From the NCBI GenBank assembly GCA_963792855.1, contig CAWBXZ010000009.1, positions 1 to 64,000 on the forward strand: DNA of 64,000 nucleotides, read 5' to 3'. Each line of letters opens with the position of its first letter. The first letter of the stretch is position 1. Positions 51,786 through 62,281 of the stretch are shown piece after piece. The notes beneath the pieces were generated by a model. It worked only from the letters and a program-made list of their open reading frames with translations. It was not told where the DNA came from and made no database searches. A program made the position numbers and the translations under genes. This stretch comes from SG8-40 sp963792855 (GTDB lineage: Bacteria > Pseudomonadota > Gammaproteobacteria > Burkholderiales > Eutrophovitaceae).

Positions 51786-52922
51786 ATGAGTTCCGATACA
51801 TTTTCTCTTGCAGCTGACCTGATTGCCCGCCCTTCCGTTACGCCGGACGACGAGGGCTGCCAGGGATTGATCGCGCAGCGACTCGCGCGCATCGGTTTCA
51901 CGGCCGAAGCGATGCGATTCGGAGACGTCGACAACATGTGGTTGCGGCGCGGCGATAGCGCGCCATTGCTTTGCTTTGCAGGGCATACCGACGTCGTTCC
52001 GACGGGTCCGCTCGAGTCATGGACATCAGACCCGTTCAGGCCCGAGGTCCGGGACGGGCATCTGTATGGACGCGGCGCTGCCGACATGAAGTCATCGCTG
52101 GCCGCGTTCGTGACTGCGATCGAGCACTTTGTCGGTGAACAACCGCAGCACCCGGGTTCAATCGCCCTGCTGCTGACCTCCGATGAGGAAGGCCCGGCCA
52201 GGGACGGCACGGTGCGTGTTGTCGAGACGCTGAAAGCGCGCGCAGAGCGCATCGACTATTGCATCGTCGGCGAACCAACATCGGTCAAGCGTCTCGGCGA
52301 CATGATCAAGAACGGACGCCGGGGTTCGCTGTCCGGTTCAATCACCGTCAAGGGCGTGCAGGGGCACGTTGCCTACCCGCACCTCGCCCGCAACCCGATA
52401 CATCTGTTTGCCCCGGCGCTGGCCGAACTCGCTGCAACCACGTGGGATGAAGGAAACGAGTATTTCCCGCCGACGACCTGGCAGGTTTCAAACGTCAAGG
52501 CCGGCACTGGCGCGACCAATGTCATTCCAGGCGAAATCGAGGCGCACTTCAACTTCCGTTTCTCGCCGGAGAGTTCTGTCGAGCAACTCAAGCAGCGCCT
52601 CACCGGCATCCTTGACCGCCACCAGCTCGACTACCGGATTGACTGGTCGCTGTCGGGCAATCCGTTCATGACCAAACGCGGAAAGCTCGTGGATGCCGTA
52701 GAGCAGGCCGTGCGCAATGTCGCAGGCATCTCACCGGAATTGTCTACCACTGGCGGCACTTCGGACGGCCGGTTTATTGCCGACATCTGCGATGAAGTGG
52801 TGGAACTGGGGCCAGTGAACGCGTCAATTCACAAAATCGACGAAAACATCGCGGTCGCAGACATCGACAGCCTGTCGCGCATCTACCACCAGATCATTTG
52901 CAATGTGCTGAATGACGCCTGA
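51786..52922 (+). CDS. dapE: Succinyl-diaminopimelate desuccinylase
   Basis: 378 aa M20 zinc peptidase. Hydrolyses N-succinyl-LL-DAP to LL-DAP and succinate. Metal ligands lie in FAGHTDVVP (His, Asp), LYGRGAADMKSSLAAF and TSDEEGPARDGT (catalytic and metal Glu). The dimerisation domain occupies about 180-290, and the C-terminal His is in GPVNASIHKIDE. Overlaps prmB by 11 nt. Confidence 0.97.
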   Translation: MSSDTFSLAADLIARPSVTPDDEGCQGLIAQRLARIGFTAEAMRFGDVDNMWLRRGDSAPLLCFAGHTDVVPTGPLESWTSDPFRPEVRDGHLYGRGAADMKSSLAAFVTAIEHFVGEQPQHPGSIALLLTSDEEGPARDGTVRVVETLKARAERIDYCIVGEPTSVKRLGDMIKNGRRGSLSGSITVKGVQGHVAYPHLARNPIHLFAPALAELAATTWDEGNEYFPPTTWQVSNVKAGTGATNVIPGEIEAHFNFRFSPESSVEQLKQRLTGILDRHQLDYRIDWSLSGNPFMTKRGKLVDAVEQAVRNVAGISPELSTTGGTSDGRFIADICDEVVELGPVNASIHKIDENIAVADIDSLSRIYHQIICNVLNDA

Positions 52923-53814
52923 GGACACGAATTGCCTGCGTACGGTCCGCGACCTGTTGCGCTATGCCACCAGCCGCTTTAACGAAGCCGGCCTGTCTTT
53001 CGGCCACGGCAGCGATAATGCGTTCGACGAAGCCGCTTACCTGATACTGCACTCGCTACACCTGCCGGTCGACCGTCTCGAGCCCTTTCTCGATGCCGCA
53101 CTCACGGCAACGGAAATCGACGCGATTCATGATCGCATCAACACCCGCATTCAAAGCCGCCTGCCGGCCTCCTATCTGACCAACGAGGCATGGCTGGGCG
53201 ACTTCCGGTTTTATGTCGATCAGCGCGTCATCATTCCCCGCTCGCACATCGCGGAACTGCTACGCGAACAGTTGCAGCCGTGGGTGAGCGACCCCGAAGC
53301 GGTGGGCCAGTGCCTCGACCTGTGCACCGGTTCGGGCTGCCTTGCGATCCTGCTGGCGCATGCGTTTGAACAAGCACAAGTGGACGCGACGGATATTTCT
53401 GCCGACGCACTCGAGGTCGCGAAACGCAACGTCAATGACTACCGGTTAAAAGACCGCGTACACCTGCACCAGTGCAATGTGTTCGGCAACCTGGCCCGTC
53501 GCTACGACATCATCATTTCGAACCCGCCTTACGTCGACGCCAACGCCATGGCCGCACTGCCGCCGGAATTCCGGGCGGAACCGTCGATTGCGCTTGCCGC
53601 CGGCGCAGACGGCCTTGATATCATCCGCCGCATTATCGACCAGGCCGCGGCTTATCTGGCGCCTGACGGCGTTTTGGTTGTCGAGGTTGGCCGTGACCGG
53701 CCGGCGCTGGAAAAAGCTTATCCGGACTTGCCCTTCGTCTGGCTGGAGACCCGCGCCGGAGAGGATCTCGTTTTCTTGCTCACGGCCGGCGATTTGCGCG
53801 ACGGTTCGCGATAG
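52912..53814 (+). CDS. prmB: 50S ribosomal protein L3 N(5)-glutamine methyltransferase
   Basis: 300 aa of the HemK/PrmB class. The SAM motif is LDLCTGSGCLAILLAH, and the catalytic motif IISNPPYVDANAM includes NPPY; the RVIIPRSHIAELL start of the catalytic domain is the PrmB version. It methylates Gln in ribosomal protein L3. It starts inside dapE (11-nt overlap) and its last 97 nt are antisense to the 3' end of rluB. Confidence 0.95.
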   Translation: MTPEDTNCLRTVRDLLRYATSRFNEAGLSFGHGSDNAFDEAAYLILHSLHLPVDRLEPFLDAALTATEIDAIHDRINTRIQSRLPASYLTNEAWLGDFRFYVDQRVIIPRSHIAELLREQLQPWVSDPEAVGQCLDLCTGSGCLAILLAHAFEQAQVDATDISADALEVAKRNVNDYRLKDRVHLHQCNVFGNLARRYDIIISNPPYVDANAMAALPPEFRAEPSIALAAGADGLDIIRRIIDQAAAYLAPDGVLVVEVGRDRPALEKAYPDLPFVWLETRAGEDLVFLLTAGDLRDGSR

Positions 53815-54593
53815 GGCAATACCACCGGCGGCACGCTGCCGACCCAGTCGAGCAAATTGCGGATCTCTGCTTCCTTGAGTTCCACGCAGGCGCCGCGTCT
53901 GAGCGACGCAGGCAATGACACAACCCCGAAACGCACCCGCATCAGGCGACTGATCTGCAACCCGAGCGCTTCGAACATGCGCCGCACCAGCCGGTTGCGG
54001 CCCTCCTTTACGACAACCCGATACCAATGGTTGCGGCCCTCGCCGCCCTGCGGCTCGAGTTTGTCGAATCGCGCAACACCATCGGACAATCGCACGCCGG
54101 TACACAGCCTGCGCATGTCTTCCTGACCGATCGTGCCGAATATACGCACGGCGTACTCGCGTTCGACTTCGAATCTGGGATGCATCAGGCGGTTGGCGAG
54201 TTCTCCCGAAGTGGTAAAAATCAGCAACCCGCAAGTATTGAAATCAAGCCGCCCGATCGCGAGCCACTTGGCGTTGCGGATGGTTGGCAGTTTTTCGAAC
54301 ACACTGACTCGGCCCTTCGGGTCGTCACGGGAAACGATTTCACCTTCGGGCTTGTGATACAGAATCACGCGGGGAAGACGCGACGTCACCTTGAACTGGA
54401 TACGGCGGCGGCCCACCTGAATCAGGTCCTCGGTGGTAACGCGCTGACCGACCGTTGCCACCTCGTCGTTGACCTTCACCTTGCCGCTCTTGATCAACTC
54501 CTCCATGGCCCGGCGCGAACCAAGCCCCGACTGAGCCAATACCTTTTGCAGTTTCTGTGACTTGGGGGCTTGGGCCTGCTTGCGGGCAGGCAC
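53718..54593 (-). CDS. rluB: 23S rRNA pseudouridine synthase RluB-type
   Basis: 291 aa from GTG 54593. S4 domain at about 10-70 (KLQKVLAQSGLGSRRAMEELIKSG), then the RsuA-family catalytic domain with Asp in GRLDFNTCGLLIFT and NRLVRRMFEALGLQI. It modifies U2605 of 23S rRNA in E. coli. A basic Ser/Lys tail at about 250-291 is read from DNA antisense to prmB. The GTG has no ribosome-binding site; another frame from ATG 54730 encodes a Lys/Arg/Pro-rich stretch (MANKTESARRPRRGTPKS) typical of RluB N-terminal extensions, so a frameshift near 54595 may have cut off the true start. Confidence 0.9.
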   Translation of the reverse strand: MPARKQAQAPKSQKLQKVLAQSGLGSRRAMEELIKSGKVKVNDEVATVGQRVTTEDLIQVGRRRIQFKVTSRLPRVILYHKPEGEIVSRDDPKGRVSVFEKLPTIRNAKWLAIGRLDFNTCGLLIFTTSGELANRLMHPRFEVEREYAVRIFGTIGQEDMRRLCTGVRLSDGVARFDKLEPQGGEGRNHWYRVVVKEGRNRLVRRMFEALGLQISRLMRVRFGVVSLPASLRRGACVELKEAEIRNLLDWVGSVPPVVLPYREPSRKSPAVSKKTRSSPARVSSQTKGKSG

Positions 54594-54796
54594 GGCGCCG
54601 GCGCCGCCGTTTCGGCATCGTTGCGTTTGGCTGGCGGGCGCATTGGCTTGCGTTTCGCGCGGGCGATTTTTGGCGTGGATTTGGGCGTGCCACGGCGCGG
54701 CCGCCTGGCTGATTCAGTTTTGTTTGCCATCGTCGCTATCTGCGATTGAGCCTATGAGCAAATGCAGCTGTTCACTAATACGCAGCGGGCTGCGCG

Positions 54797-55396
54797 TTAC
54801 TGCACCGGACGCCGTTCGATCACGGACTGCGCAAGCGTGCCGCTGTCGACGTGTTCGATTTCCCCGCCAACAGGAAGGCCGCGCGCGATACGGCTCACTT
54901 TCAATCCGCGCGCCGTCAGCATCTCGGCGATATAGTGCGCGGTCGCTTCTCCCTCGACGGTAAAGTTGGTGGCGATGATCGCCTCTTTCACCAATCCGTC
55001 TGTCGCGCGCTTCATCAGCCTGTCGAGATTGATCTCCTTCGGGCCGATTCCATCCAGCGGCGACAGCCTGCCCAGCAGTACAAAGTAAAGACCGCGGTAC
55101 GCCTGCGCCTGCTCCATCATCGCCACATCACCCGGCATTTCGACCACGCACAACAGGCTGGTGTCCCGCCGCGCCGAACTGCATAGCTCGCACAGCGGTT
55201 CCTCGGAAAAGTTGTTGCACTTCTCGCAGTGCCTGATTCGCGCCACCGCCTGTTCCAGGGACCTGGAAATGCGCTGCGCGCCTTCCCGGTCATGTTGCAG
55301 GAGATGATACGCCATACGTTGCGCCGACTTCGGCCCCACCCCAGGCAAACGGCGCAGCGCATCGACCAACGCTTCAAGACTAGAGGGTGTTTTCAT
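54797..55396 (-). CDS. recR: Recombination mediator protein RecR
   Basis: 199 aa. Acts with RecF and RecO in loading RecA. Helix-hairpin-helix at the start (LPGVGPKSAQRMAYHLLQ), C4 zinc motif CEKCNNFSEEPLCELC at about 57-72, and a Toprim domain (LCVVEMPGDVAMMEQ...GEATAHYIAEML). Third gene of ffs-dnaX-ybaB-recR. Confidence 0.97.
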   Translation of the reverse strand: MKTPSSLEALVDALRRLPGVGPKSAQRMAYHLLQHDREGAQRISRSLEQAVARIRHCEKCNNFSEEPLCELCSSARRDTSLLCVVEMPGDVAMMEQAQAYRGLYFVLLGRLSPLDGIGPKEINLDRLMKRATDGLVKEAIIATNFTVEGEATAHYIAEMLTARGLKVSRIARGLPVGGEIEHVDSGTLAQSVIERRPVQ

Positions 55397-55453
55397 GGCC
55401 CGTAGGTAATGTTCCTGGTACCGGCGGGCAAAACGCTCTGCCGGAAGCCGTGA

Positions 55454-55780
55454 TCAGAAAGGCAGTTTCATTCCGGGCGGCAGCGGCAACCCGGCGCCGA
55501 GTCCGGACATCTTTTCCTGGGTAGAGGACTCGACCTTGCGCACTGCGTCGTTGACGGCAGCTGCAACGAGATCTTCCAGCATTTCCTTGTCGTCGCCCAT
55601 CAGGCTCGGATCGATGGTAATCCGTTTGACGTCATGCCGCCCGGTCATGACAACCTTGACCATGCCGGCTCCGGATTGCCCTTCGATCTCCATGGCGGCA
55701 ATTTCTTCCTGCGCCTTCTTCAGGTTCTCCTGCATCGCCTGGGCCTGCTTCATCAAGCCCGCGAGTTGTCCTTTCATCAT
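55454..55780 (-). CDS. ybaB: YbaB/EbfC family nucleoid-associated protein
   Basis: 108 aa with the YbaB core GLMKQAQAMQENLKKAQEEIA...VEGQSGAGMVKVVMTGRHDVKRITIDPSL and the Gly-rich C-terminus LPPGMKLPF. A dimeric DNA-binding protein. It lies between dnaX and recR, as in most proteobacteria. The start has two adjacent ATG codons. Confidence 0.95.
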   Translation of the reverse strand: MMKGQLAGLMKQAQAMQENLKKAQEEIAAMEIEGQSGAGMVKVVMTGRHDVKRITIDPSLMGDDKEMLEDLVAAAVNDAVRKVESSTQEKMSGLGAGLPLPPGMKLPF

Positions 55781-55867
55781 GATTTCTCTCCCGCTTCAAA
55801 ATTCGGAAATTGAATTAACCTGCCTCGACACCGGTTCACGCCGGCAAGCCCTGCCGGGCGTCTGCGC

Positions 55868-57478
55868 TCAGACCGGCTTGATCGAGTCGTCAATGATCTT
55901 TGCGTCCAGATTCTCCACCAGATCCTTCACAAACGGATCGGTATCAATCGCTTCGATCGCCTGGTCGAGCTTTTGTTTGTCCTCACGGTCTTGCTGCGCG
56001 GCCGGCGTGTCTTCTCCCCCGCCGATTTCTATCTTCAGGCGTAACCGGCTCCCAAACCGCTCGCGCAATACGGACTGCAACTTTTCGTTGTAGGCCGGTT
56101 GCGACAAATGCCGGTGCGCTTCCGGCACCGACAACTCCACGACAGCGCCCTCGATACTGCGCAGTTCGCAATGGTCCGCCAGCATGCGCGCCATGCCGCC
56201 CAGTTTGAGTTCGTTGACAAGATTGCGCCAGTCATCGATCTCGATCTTCGCCGCCTGCGGCTGCGCGGCTCTGCCGCCCGCCGCCGCCTTTGCCGCTTCC
56301 GGCCTGGTTTTTACCGCCACTTTCGCCGCCGCCGGCTTTTTGACCGCAGCATTGCTCACCGGTTTCGAGGGCCTGCCGCCCTGCCCGTCTTCTTCCCCGC
56401 CGGGGTAAAACGTCAGCATGCGCAACAGGCTCATGGTGAAGCCGGCATACTCATCGGGCGCGAGCCCCAGGTCGCGACGTCCATGCAGTGCGATCTGATA
56501 CAGCAACTGCAGGGTTTCGGGATCAATCTGCTCGGCCAGTCCGGCGAGTACCTCGTGATCGGGGTCGTCCTCGGGCAGCGAGCCCGGGATGCTTTTCGCC
56601 AAAGCGAGCCTGTGCAGCAACGTGGCCAGTTCCTCGAGCGCCGCATCGAACGACAGGTTGCGCTCGGCCATGCGCTGCGCCTGCGCCATCACCGCCGCGC
56701 CGTCGCGCTGAATCAATGCCCTGACGATCTCGATCAGGTAGCTGCGATCCACCGCGCCCAGCATATCGCGCACCGCCGACTCTTCCACCTTGCCGGCGCC
56801 ATGCGCAATCGCCTGGTCGAGCAAAGACAGCGCGTCGCGCATGCTGCCCTGCGCCGCGCGTGCAAGCAATGCCAGTGCGGTGTCCTGCGCGTCGACGGAC
56901 TCCTTGTCGATCACGGCGCGCAACTGCGCACGAATCTGCGCTGGCGGAATCTGCTTGAGATTGAACTGCAGGCAACGCGACAACACCGTGACCGGCACTT
57001 TCTGCGGATCGGTCGTGGCGAGTACGAACTTGACATGCGCTGGCGGCTCTTCAAGGGTCTTCAGCATCGCGTTGAATGCGTTGCGAGACAGCATGTGGAC
57101 TTCGTCGATGATGTAGACCTTGAAGCGTCCGGACGTCGGGGCATACAGTGCGTTGTCCAGCAACTCGCGCATGTTGTCCACTTGCGTATTCGACGCCGCA
57201 TCGAGTTCGAGAACGTCGACAAATCGCCCCGCATCGATTGCCTTGCAGGATTCGCACTCACCGCATGGCTCGGCGCTGGTGCCCTGCTCGCAATTGAGTG
57301 ACTTGGCGACAATGCGTGCGAGCGTTGTCTTGCCAACACCGCGGGTGCCTGTGAACAGCCAGGCATGATGCAGCCGGTTTTGCTCCAGCGCATTGGTCAG
57401 GGCGCGCACAACGTGTTCCTGCCCGACCAGTTCGGCAAACTTCCTCGGGCGCCACTTCCGGGCCAGCGCCAGCGTCAT
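55868..57478 (-). CDS. dnaX: DNA polymerase III subunits gamma and tau
   Basis: 536 aa from ATG 57478 (MTLALARKWRPRKFAELVGQ); ATG 57493 would add five residues. Clamp-loader ATPase: Walker A GTRGVGKTTLARIV near residues 41-54, zinc site CEQGTSAEPCGECESC, Walker B VYIIDEVHMLS, SRC motif SRCLQF. The tau-specific C-terminal half (about 365-536) is present. No E. coli-like A6G slippery heptamer was found, so a short gamma form by frameshifting is not indicated. The 4.5S RNA lies 61 nt upstream. Confidence 0.96.
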   Translation of the reverse strand: MTLALARKWRPRKFAELVGQEHVVRALTNALEQNRLHHAWLFTGTRGVGKTTLARIVAKSLNCEQGTSAEPCGECESCKAIDAGRFVDVLELDAASNTQVDNMRELLDNALYAPTSGRFKVYIIDEVHMLSRNAFNAMLKTLEEPPAHVKFVLATTDPQKVPVTVLSRCLQFNLKQIPPAQIRAQLRAVIDKESVDAQDTALALLARAAQGSMRDALSLLDQAIAHGAGKVEESAVRDMLGAVDRSYLIEIVRALIQRDGAAVMAQAQRMAERNLSFDAALEELATLLHRLALAKSIPGSLPEDDPDHEVLAGLAEQIDPETLQLLYQIALHGRRDLGLAPDEYAGFTMSLLRMLTFYPGGEEDGQGGRPSKPVSNAAVKKPAAAKVAVKTRPEAAKAAAGGRAAQPQAAKIEIDDWRNLVNELKLGGMARMLADHCELRSIEGAVVELSVPEAHRHLSQPAYNEKLQSVLRERFGSRLRLKIEIGGGEDTPAAQQDREDKQKLDQAIEAIDTDPFVKDLVENLDAKIIDDSIKPV

Positions 57479-57538
57479 CGCCAGCCCTCGCATCGCGCAA
57501 TAGACAGCCGGTTACATCGTCCCGGCGTCCTGAATGGG

Positions 57539-57636
57539 TGGCGAGCCGAACCCCCGGCACTTGCAGAGAATAGCTGTGGCTGCTTCCTTCCGGACCTGAC
57601 CAGATTCACTACCTTGCAATGCGGGGCGGCCCGCCA
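57539..57636 (-). ncRNA. ffs: Signal recognition particle 4.5S RNA
   Basis: The conserved apical domain reads CAGGTCCGGAAGGAAGCAGC on the minus strand, and the flanks pair: TGGCGG... at the 5' end (57636) with ...TCGCCA at the 3' end (57539), plus the internal CCCCGCATTGCA/TGCAAGTGCCGGGG helix. About 98 nt; ends are set by pairing. It binds Ffh for membrane-protein targeting. Position before dnaX is a common arrangement. Confidence 0.93.
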
Positions 57637-57748
57637 TGGAAACTTTTCTTCGCCACAACGAATCACGCCAACGCGCCCCTTGACTCGAAGAGCAGTGACA
57701 TCACCGTCGGCAACCGGAGGATACAGCACCATTCGGGCATCGGCGCGC

Positions 57749-59275
57749 TCAGGCGGAAACCACCGGGATCTTGCCGATCTTGCCTCGCCATTCGGCCGGC
57801 CCGGTTTCGTGCACCGAGACCCCGCTGGCATCGACCGCTACCGTGACCGGCATGTCCCTGACGTCGAATTCGTAGATGGCTTCCATCCCCAGGTCTTCGA
57901 ACGCGACGACCCGGGACGATTTGATGGCTTTCGAAACGAGGTATGCCGCGCCACCCACGGCCATCAGGTATACCGCCTTGTGCTTGCGGATGGCCTCGAC
58001 TGCCATCGGGCCCCGCTCCGCCTTGCCCACCATGCCGAGCAAACCGGTCCGGGCGAGCATCATCTCCGTAAACTTGTCCATCCGGGTCGCTGTGGTGGGT
58101 CCGGCCGGCCCGACCACCTCGTCACGCACCGGGTCCACCGGGCCGACGTAATAGATGAAACGTCCATTGAAATCCACGCCATCGGGCAACGGCTGGCCGC
58201 TATCGAGCAGGTCGCGAATCCGCTTGTGGGCAGCATCGCGTCCCGTGAGCAACTTGCCGTTGAGCAACAGGGTTTCGCCGGGTTTCCAGCCCGCGACGTC
58301 TTCGCGCGTGACCGATGCGAGATCGACACGGCGCGCCTGCGCCGACGGTGCCCATTGCACCTTTGGATAATCGTCCAGATTTGGTGCTTCCAGATGCGCC
58401 GGGCCGCTGCCATCGAGCACGAAGTGCGCATGGCGAGTCGCCGCACAGTTGGGAATCACGGCAACGGGCAACGACGCGGCGTGCGTCGGGTAATCCTTGA
58501 TCTTGACATCGAGCACGGTCGTCAATCCGCCCAGCCCCTGGGCGCCAATGCCCAGCGCGTTGACCTTGTCGTGGATTTCGATGCGCAACTCTTCCAGACG
58601 GTTGGACGGTCCGCGCCGTTTGAGTTCGTGCATGTCGATCGGCTCCATCAGCGCGTCCTTGGCGAGCACCATCGCCTTTTCGGCCGTGCCGCCGATGCCG
58701 ATCCCGAGCATCCCGGGCGGACACCATCCTGCACCCATGGTCGGTACCGTCTTGACAATCCAGTCGACAATGCTGTCGGACGGATTCAGCATCACGAACT
58801 TCGACTTGTTCTCCGAACCGCCGCCCTTGGCGGCGATATCCACCTCGACCCGATCCCCCGGAACCAGCTCATAGTGGATCACGGCAGGCGTGTTGTCTTT
58901 GGTATTGGTGCGCTTGCCGGCAGGATCGGCCAGCAGCGAAGCGCGCAACTTGTTATCAGGATTCAGATAGGCACGGCGCACGCCCTCGTTGATCATGTCG
59001 GACACGCCCATGGTCGCGTCCTCCCAGCGCACGTTCATGCCGACCCTGACAAACGCCACCACGATCCCCGTGTCCTGGCACATCGGGCGGCGCCCTTCCG
59101 CACTCATCCGCGAGTTGGTCAGGATCTGCGCGATGGCATCGCGCGCGGCCGGGGACTCTTCGCGCTCGTAAGCCGCGGCAAGCGACTCGATATAGTCGCG
59201 CGGATGAAAGTACGAAATGTACTGCAAGGCGTCAGCGACGCTCTCGATGAGATCTTCCTGTCGGATGGCTGTCAT
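57749..59275 (-). CDS. fumA: Fumarate hydratase, class I (4Fe-4S)
   Basis: 508 aa from ATG 59275 (MTAIRQEDLIESVADALQY); the open frame begins 21 nt earlier without family similarity. Oxygen-sensitive class I fumarase that interconverts fumarate and malate in the TCA cycle. The alpha domain has RRPMCQDTGIVVAFV and GAGWCPPGMLGIGIGGTAEKA; the third cluster Cys is probably in IPNCAATRHAHF. The beta domain (about 330-508) holds GRDAAHKRI and VGPAGPTTATRMDKFT. Divergent from acs. Confidence 0.95.
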   Translation of the reverse strand: MTAIRQEDLIESVADALQYISYFHPRDYIESLAAAYEREESPAARDAIAQILTNSRMSAEGRRPMCQDTGIVVAFVRVGMNVRWEDATMGVSDMINEGVRRAYLNPDNKLRASLLADPAGKRTNTKDNTPAVIHYELVPGDRVEVDIAAKGGGSENKSKFVMLNPSDSIVDWIVKTVPTMGAGWCPPGMLGIGIGGTAEKAMVLAKDALMEPIDMHELKRRGPSNRLEELRIEIHDKVNALGIGAQGLGGLTTVLDVKIKDYPTHAASLPVAVIPNCAATRHAHFVLDGSGPAHLEAPNLDDYPKVQWAPSAQARRVDLASVTREDVAGWKPGETLLLNGKLLTGRDAAHKRIRDLLDSGQPLPDGVDFNGRFIYYVGPVDPVRDEVVGPAGPTTATRMDKFTEMMLARTGLLGMVGKAERGPMAVEAIRKHKAVYLMAVGGAAYLVSKAIKSSRVVAFEDLGMEAIYEFDVRDMPVTVAVDASGVSVHETGPAEWRGKIGKIPVVSA

Positions 59276-59657
59276 GTGCACTTCAATGGTGAACAACGGG
59301 CGCGATGCGCCCGCGAAGGGGTCAATTATAAGTCATCACCCGCTGGCAACGGCGCGCGCGGGTGCCGGTTGCCGCAAGCAAATGCACGGTACCGAACAAA
59401 GCGCCCCGCATGGCACAGAAACAACCGCCTTGTGTCGTTATAATCACGGCACATCCAGAAAATAAACAGCGAGTGGTGTCCTCCGGGTCGCTCCCGGCCG
59501 CCCTGATTCGGTCACATCGTTTCCTTGGGTGCTTTCGTCGTTTGACCTGCAAATGCATTGTGAACCAATGCGTTATCGGGCGGCGAGCGTTGCCGGGTGG
59601 AGTTTCCGGGGGATCGCGCCACCAGATCACAACAATTCGTTTCCGTGGGAGGATCGA

Positions 59658-61631
<1,974 letters not shown>

Positions 61632-61759
61632 AAGTACCCAGGAGCGGGGTGGTCGGGCCGTTTTGACAGCACAAGGCCCCTCCGCTATGCTCCGGCGCCT
61701 TGCGCGATCGAAGACAAGGCGTAGCGAAGGTAGTACAGAGTACGTTGTAGATAGTTTAC

Positions 61760-61796
61760 GGAGAGATGACCGAGCGGCTGAAGGTGCACGCCTGGA
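61760..61796 (+). pseudogene. 5' half of a tRNA-Ser gene
   Basis: 37 nt identical, with one change (GAGCGG for GAGTGG), to the first 37 nt of the tRNA-Ser at 61972. It breaks off inside the anticodon loop after CGCCTGGA. The preceding ~40 nt also resemble the DNA upstream of the intact gene, suggesting a local duplication. The stretch 61632-61760 otherwise holds nothing recognisable. Confidence 0.85.
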
Positions 61797-61822
61797 CAAC
61801 ACGGGCCGCTTCAGCGGCACTT

Positions 61823-61864
61823 GTTGCGGCGTAGACTAACCTTCAGGTTATGTCGGAGCCACAA
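61823..61864 (+). repeat. Dispersed hairpin repeat, type A copy
   Basis: Starts GTTGCGGCGTAGACTAACC, has the hairpin TAACC-TTCA-GGTTA, and ends ATGTCGGAGCCACAA. Near-identical to 7417-7459. Located between the broken and intact tRNA-Ser copies. Confidence 0.72.
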
Positions 61865-61873
61865 CACGCTTTA

Positions 61874-61936
61874 GCTTGTTGCGGTGTAGGCTAACTTGCC
61901 TTGGCAACTTAAGCGCTCGCGCGGCCGGAGCCAAAG
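61874..61936 (+). repeat. Dispersed hairpin repeat, type B copy
   Basis: Starts GCTTGTTGCGGTGTAGGC, contains TTAAGC and ends GGCCGGAGCCAAAG. It aligns with the minus-strand copy at 25623-25697. It follows the type A copy by 9 nt. Confidence 0.65.
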
Positions 61937-61971
61937 CGTAGCGTTGGCAATCAGAATAGTTGTGAAAGTTC

Positions 61972-62063
61972 GGAGAGATGACCGAGTGGCTGAAGGTGCA
62001 CGCCTGGAAAGCGTGTGTACGGTGTAAATCGTACCGAGGGTTCGAATCCCTCTCTCTCCGCCA
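61972..62063 (+). tRNA. tRNA-Ser (GGA)
   Basis: 92 nt with encoded CCA. The acceptor arm GGAGAGA (61972-61978) pairs with TCTCTCC (62053-62059); anticodon GGA lies in CCTGGAAAG; a long variable arm (TGTACGGTGTAAATCGTACC) marks class II; T arm GGGTTCGAATCCC. A perfect terminator palindrome begins at its CCA. Confidence 0.97.
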
Positions 62064-62098
62064 ACTAAAAAGGCCCCAGCTGGGGCCTTTTTAGTTGG
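62061..62098 (+). terminator. Perfect 38-nt palindromic terminator of tRNA-Ser
   Basis: CCAACTAAAAAGGCCCCAG is followed directly by its exact complement, ending CCTTTTTAGTTGG. The left arm starts with the tRNA CCA. The right arm supplies a T-run; it could act in both directions. Confidence 0.9.
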
Positions 62099-62114
62099 CG
62101 AAGCGCGGAGGGTT

Positions 62115-62198
62115 GAGAAGCCTCGTGGGTTCGACAAGCGAGCATGTCTCGCGCAGGACGCCCGAAGGGCGGTCCCGGGCAACGCCCGGGATGGCTGG
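62115..62198 (+). repeat. Second repeat family, copy 1
   Basis: Shares GAGAA-CCTCGTGGGTTCGAC, then GGACGCC and GGCGGTCCCGG, with the copy at 62282. It contains hairpins GCCCGAAGGGC and CCCGGGCAACGCCCGGG. Non-coding. Confidence 0.6.
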
Positions 62199-62281
62199 AT
62201 CGCCCTAAGGCGAGACAGTCACAATCCCTCTCTCGGAACTTTGCCTCCTGCGCAAACGGATGTTTCCCTAACGCTTAGGGT

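Noticed and set aside
56320..56345. Programmed frameshift site in dnaX
   Set aside because: Only C AAA AAG is present, not the A6G heptamer, and the -1 frame does not meet an early stop.
56099..57301. 400-aa plus-strand ORF
   Set aside because: Antisense shadow of dnaX, whose own frame has clear family motifs.
57365..59443. 692-aa plus-strand ORF
   Set aside because: Shadow across dnaX start, ffs and fumA; crosses a structured RNA and has no recognisable domain.
61760..62063. Half-tRNA plus intact tRNA-Ser as att sites of an integrated element
   Set aside because: Integrative elements duplicate the 3' part of a tRNA; here the 5' part is duplicated, the interval is about 200 nt and there is no integrase.
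61871..62182. 103-aa minus-strand ORF containing GERGIRTLG
   Set aside because: This is the well-known spurious peptide produced by reading antisense through a tRNA-Ser gene and flank.
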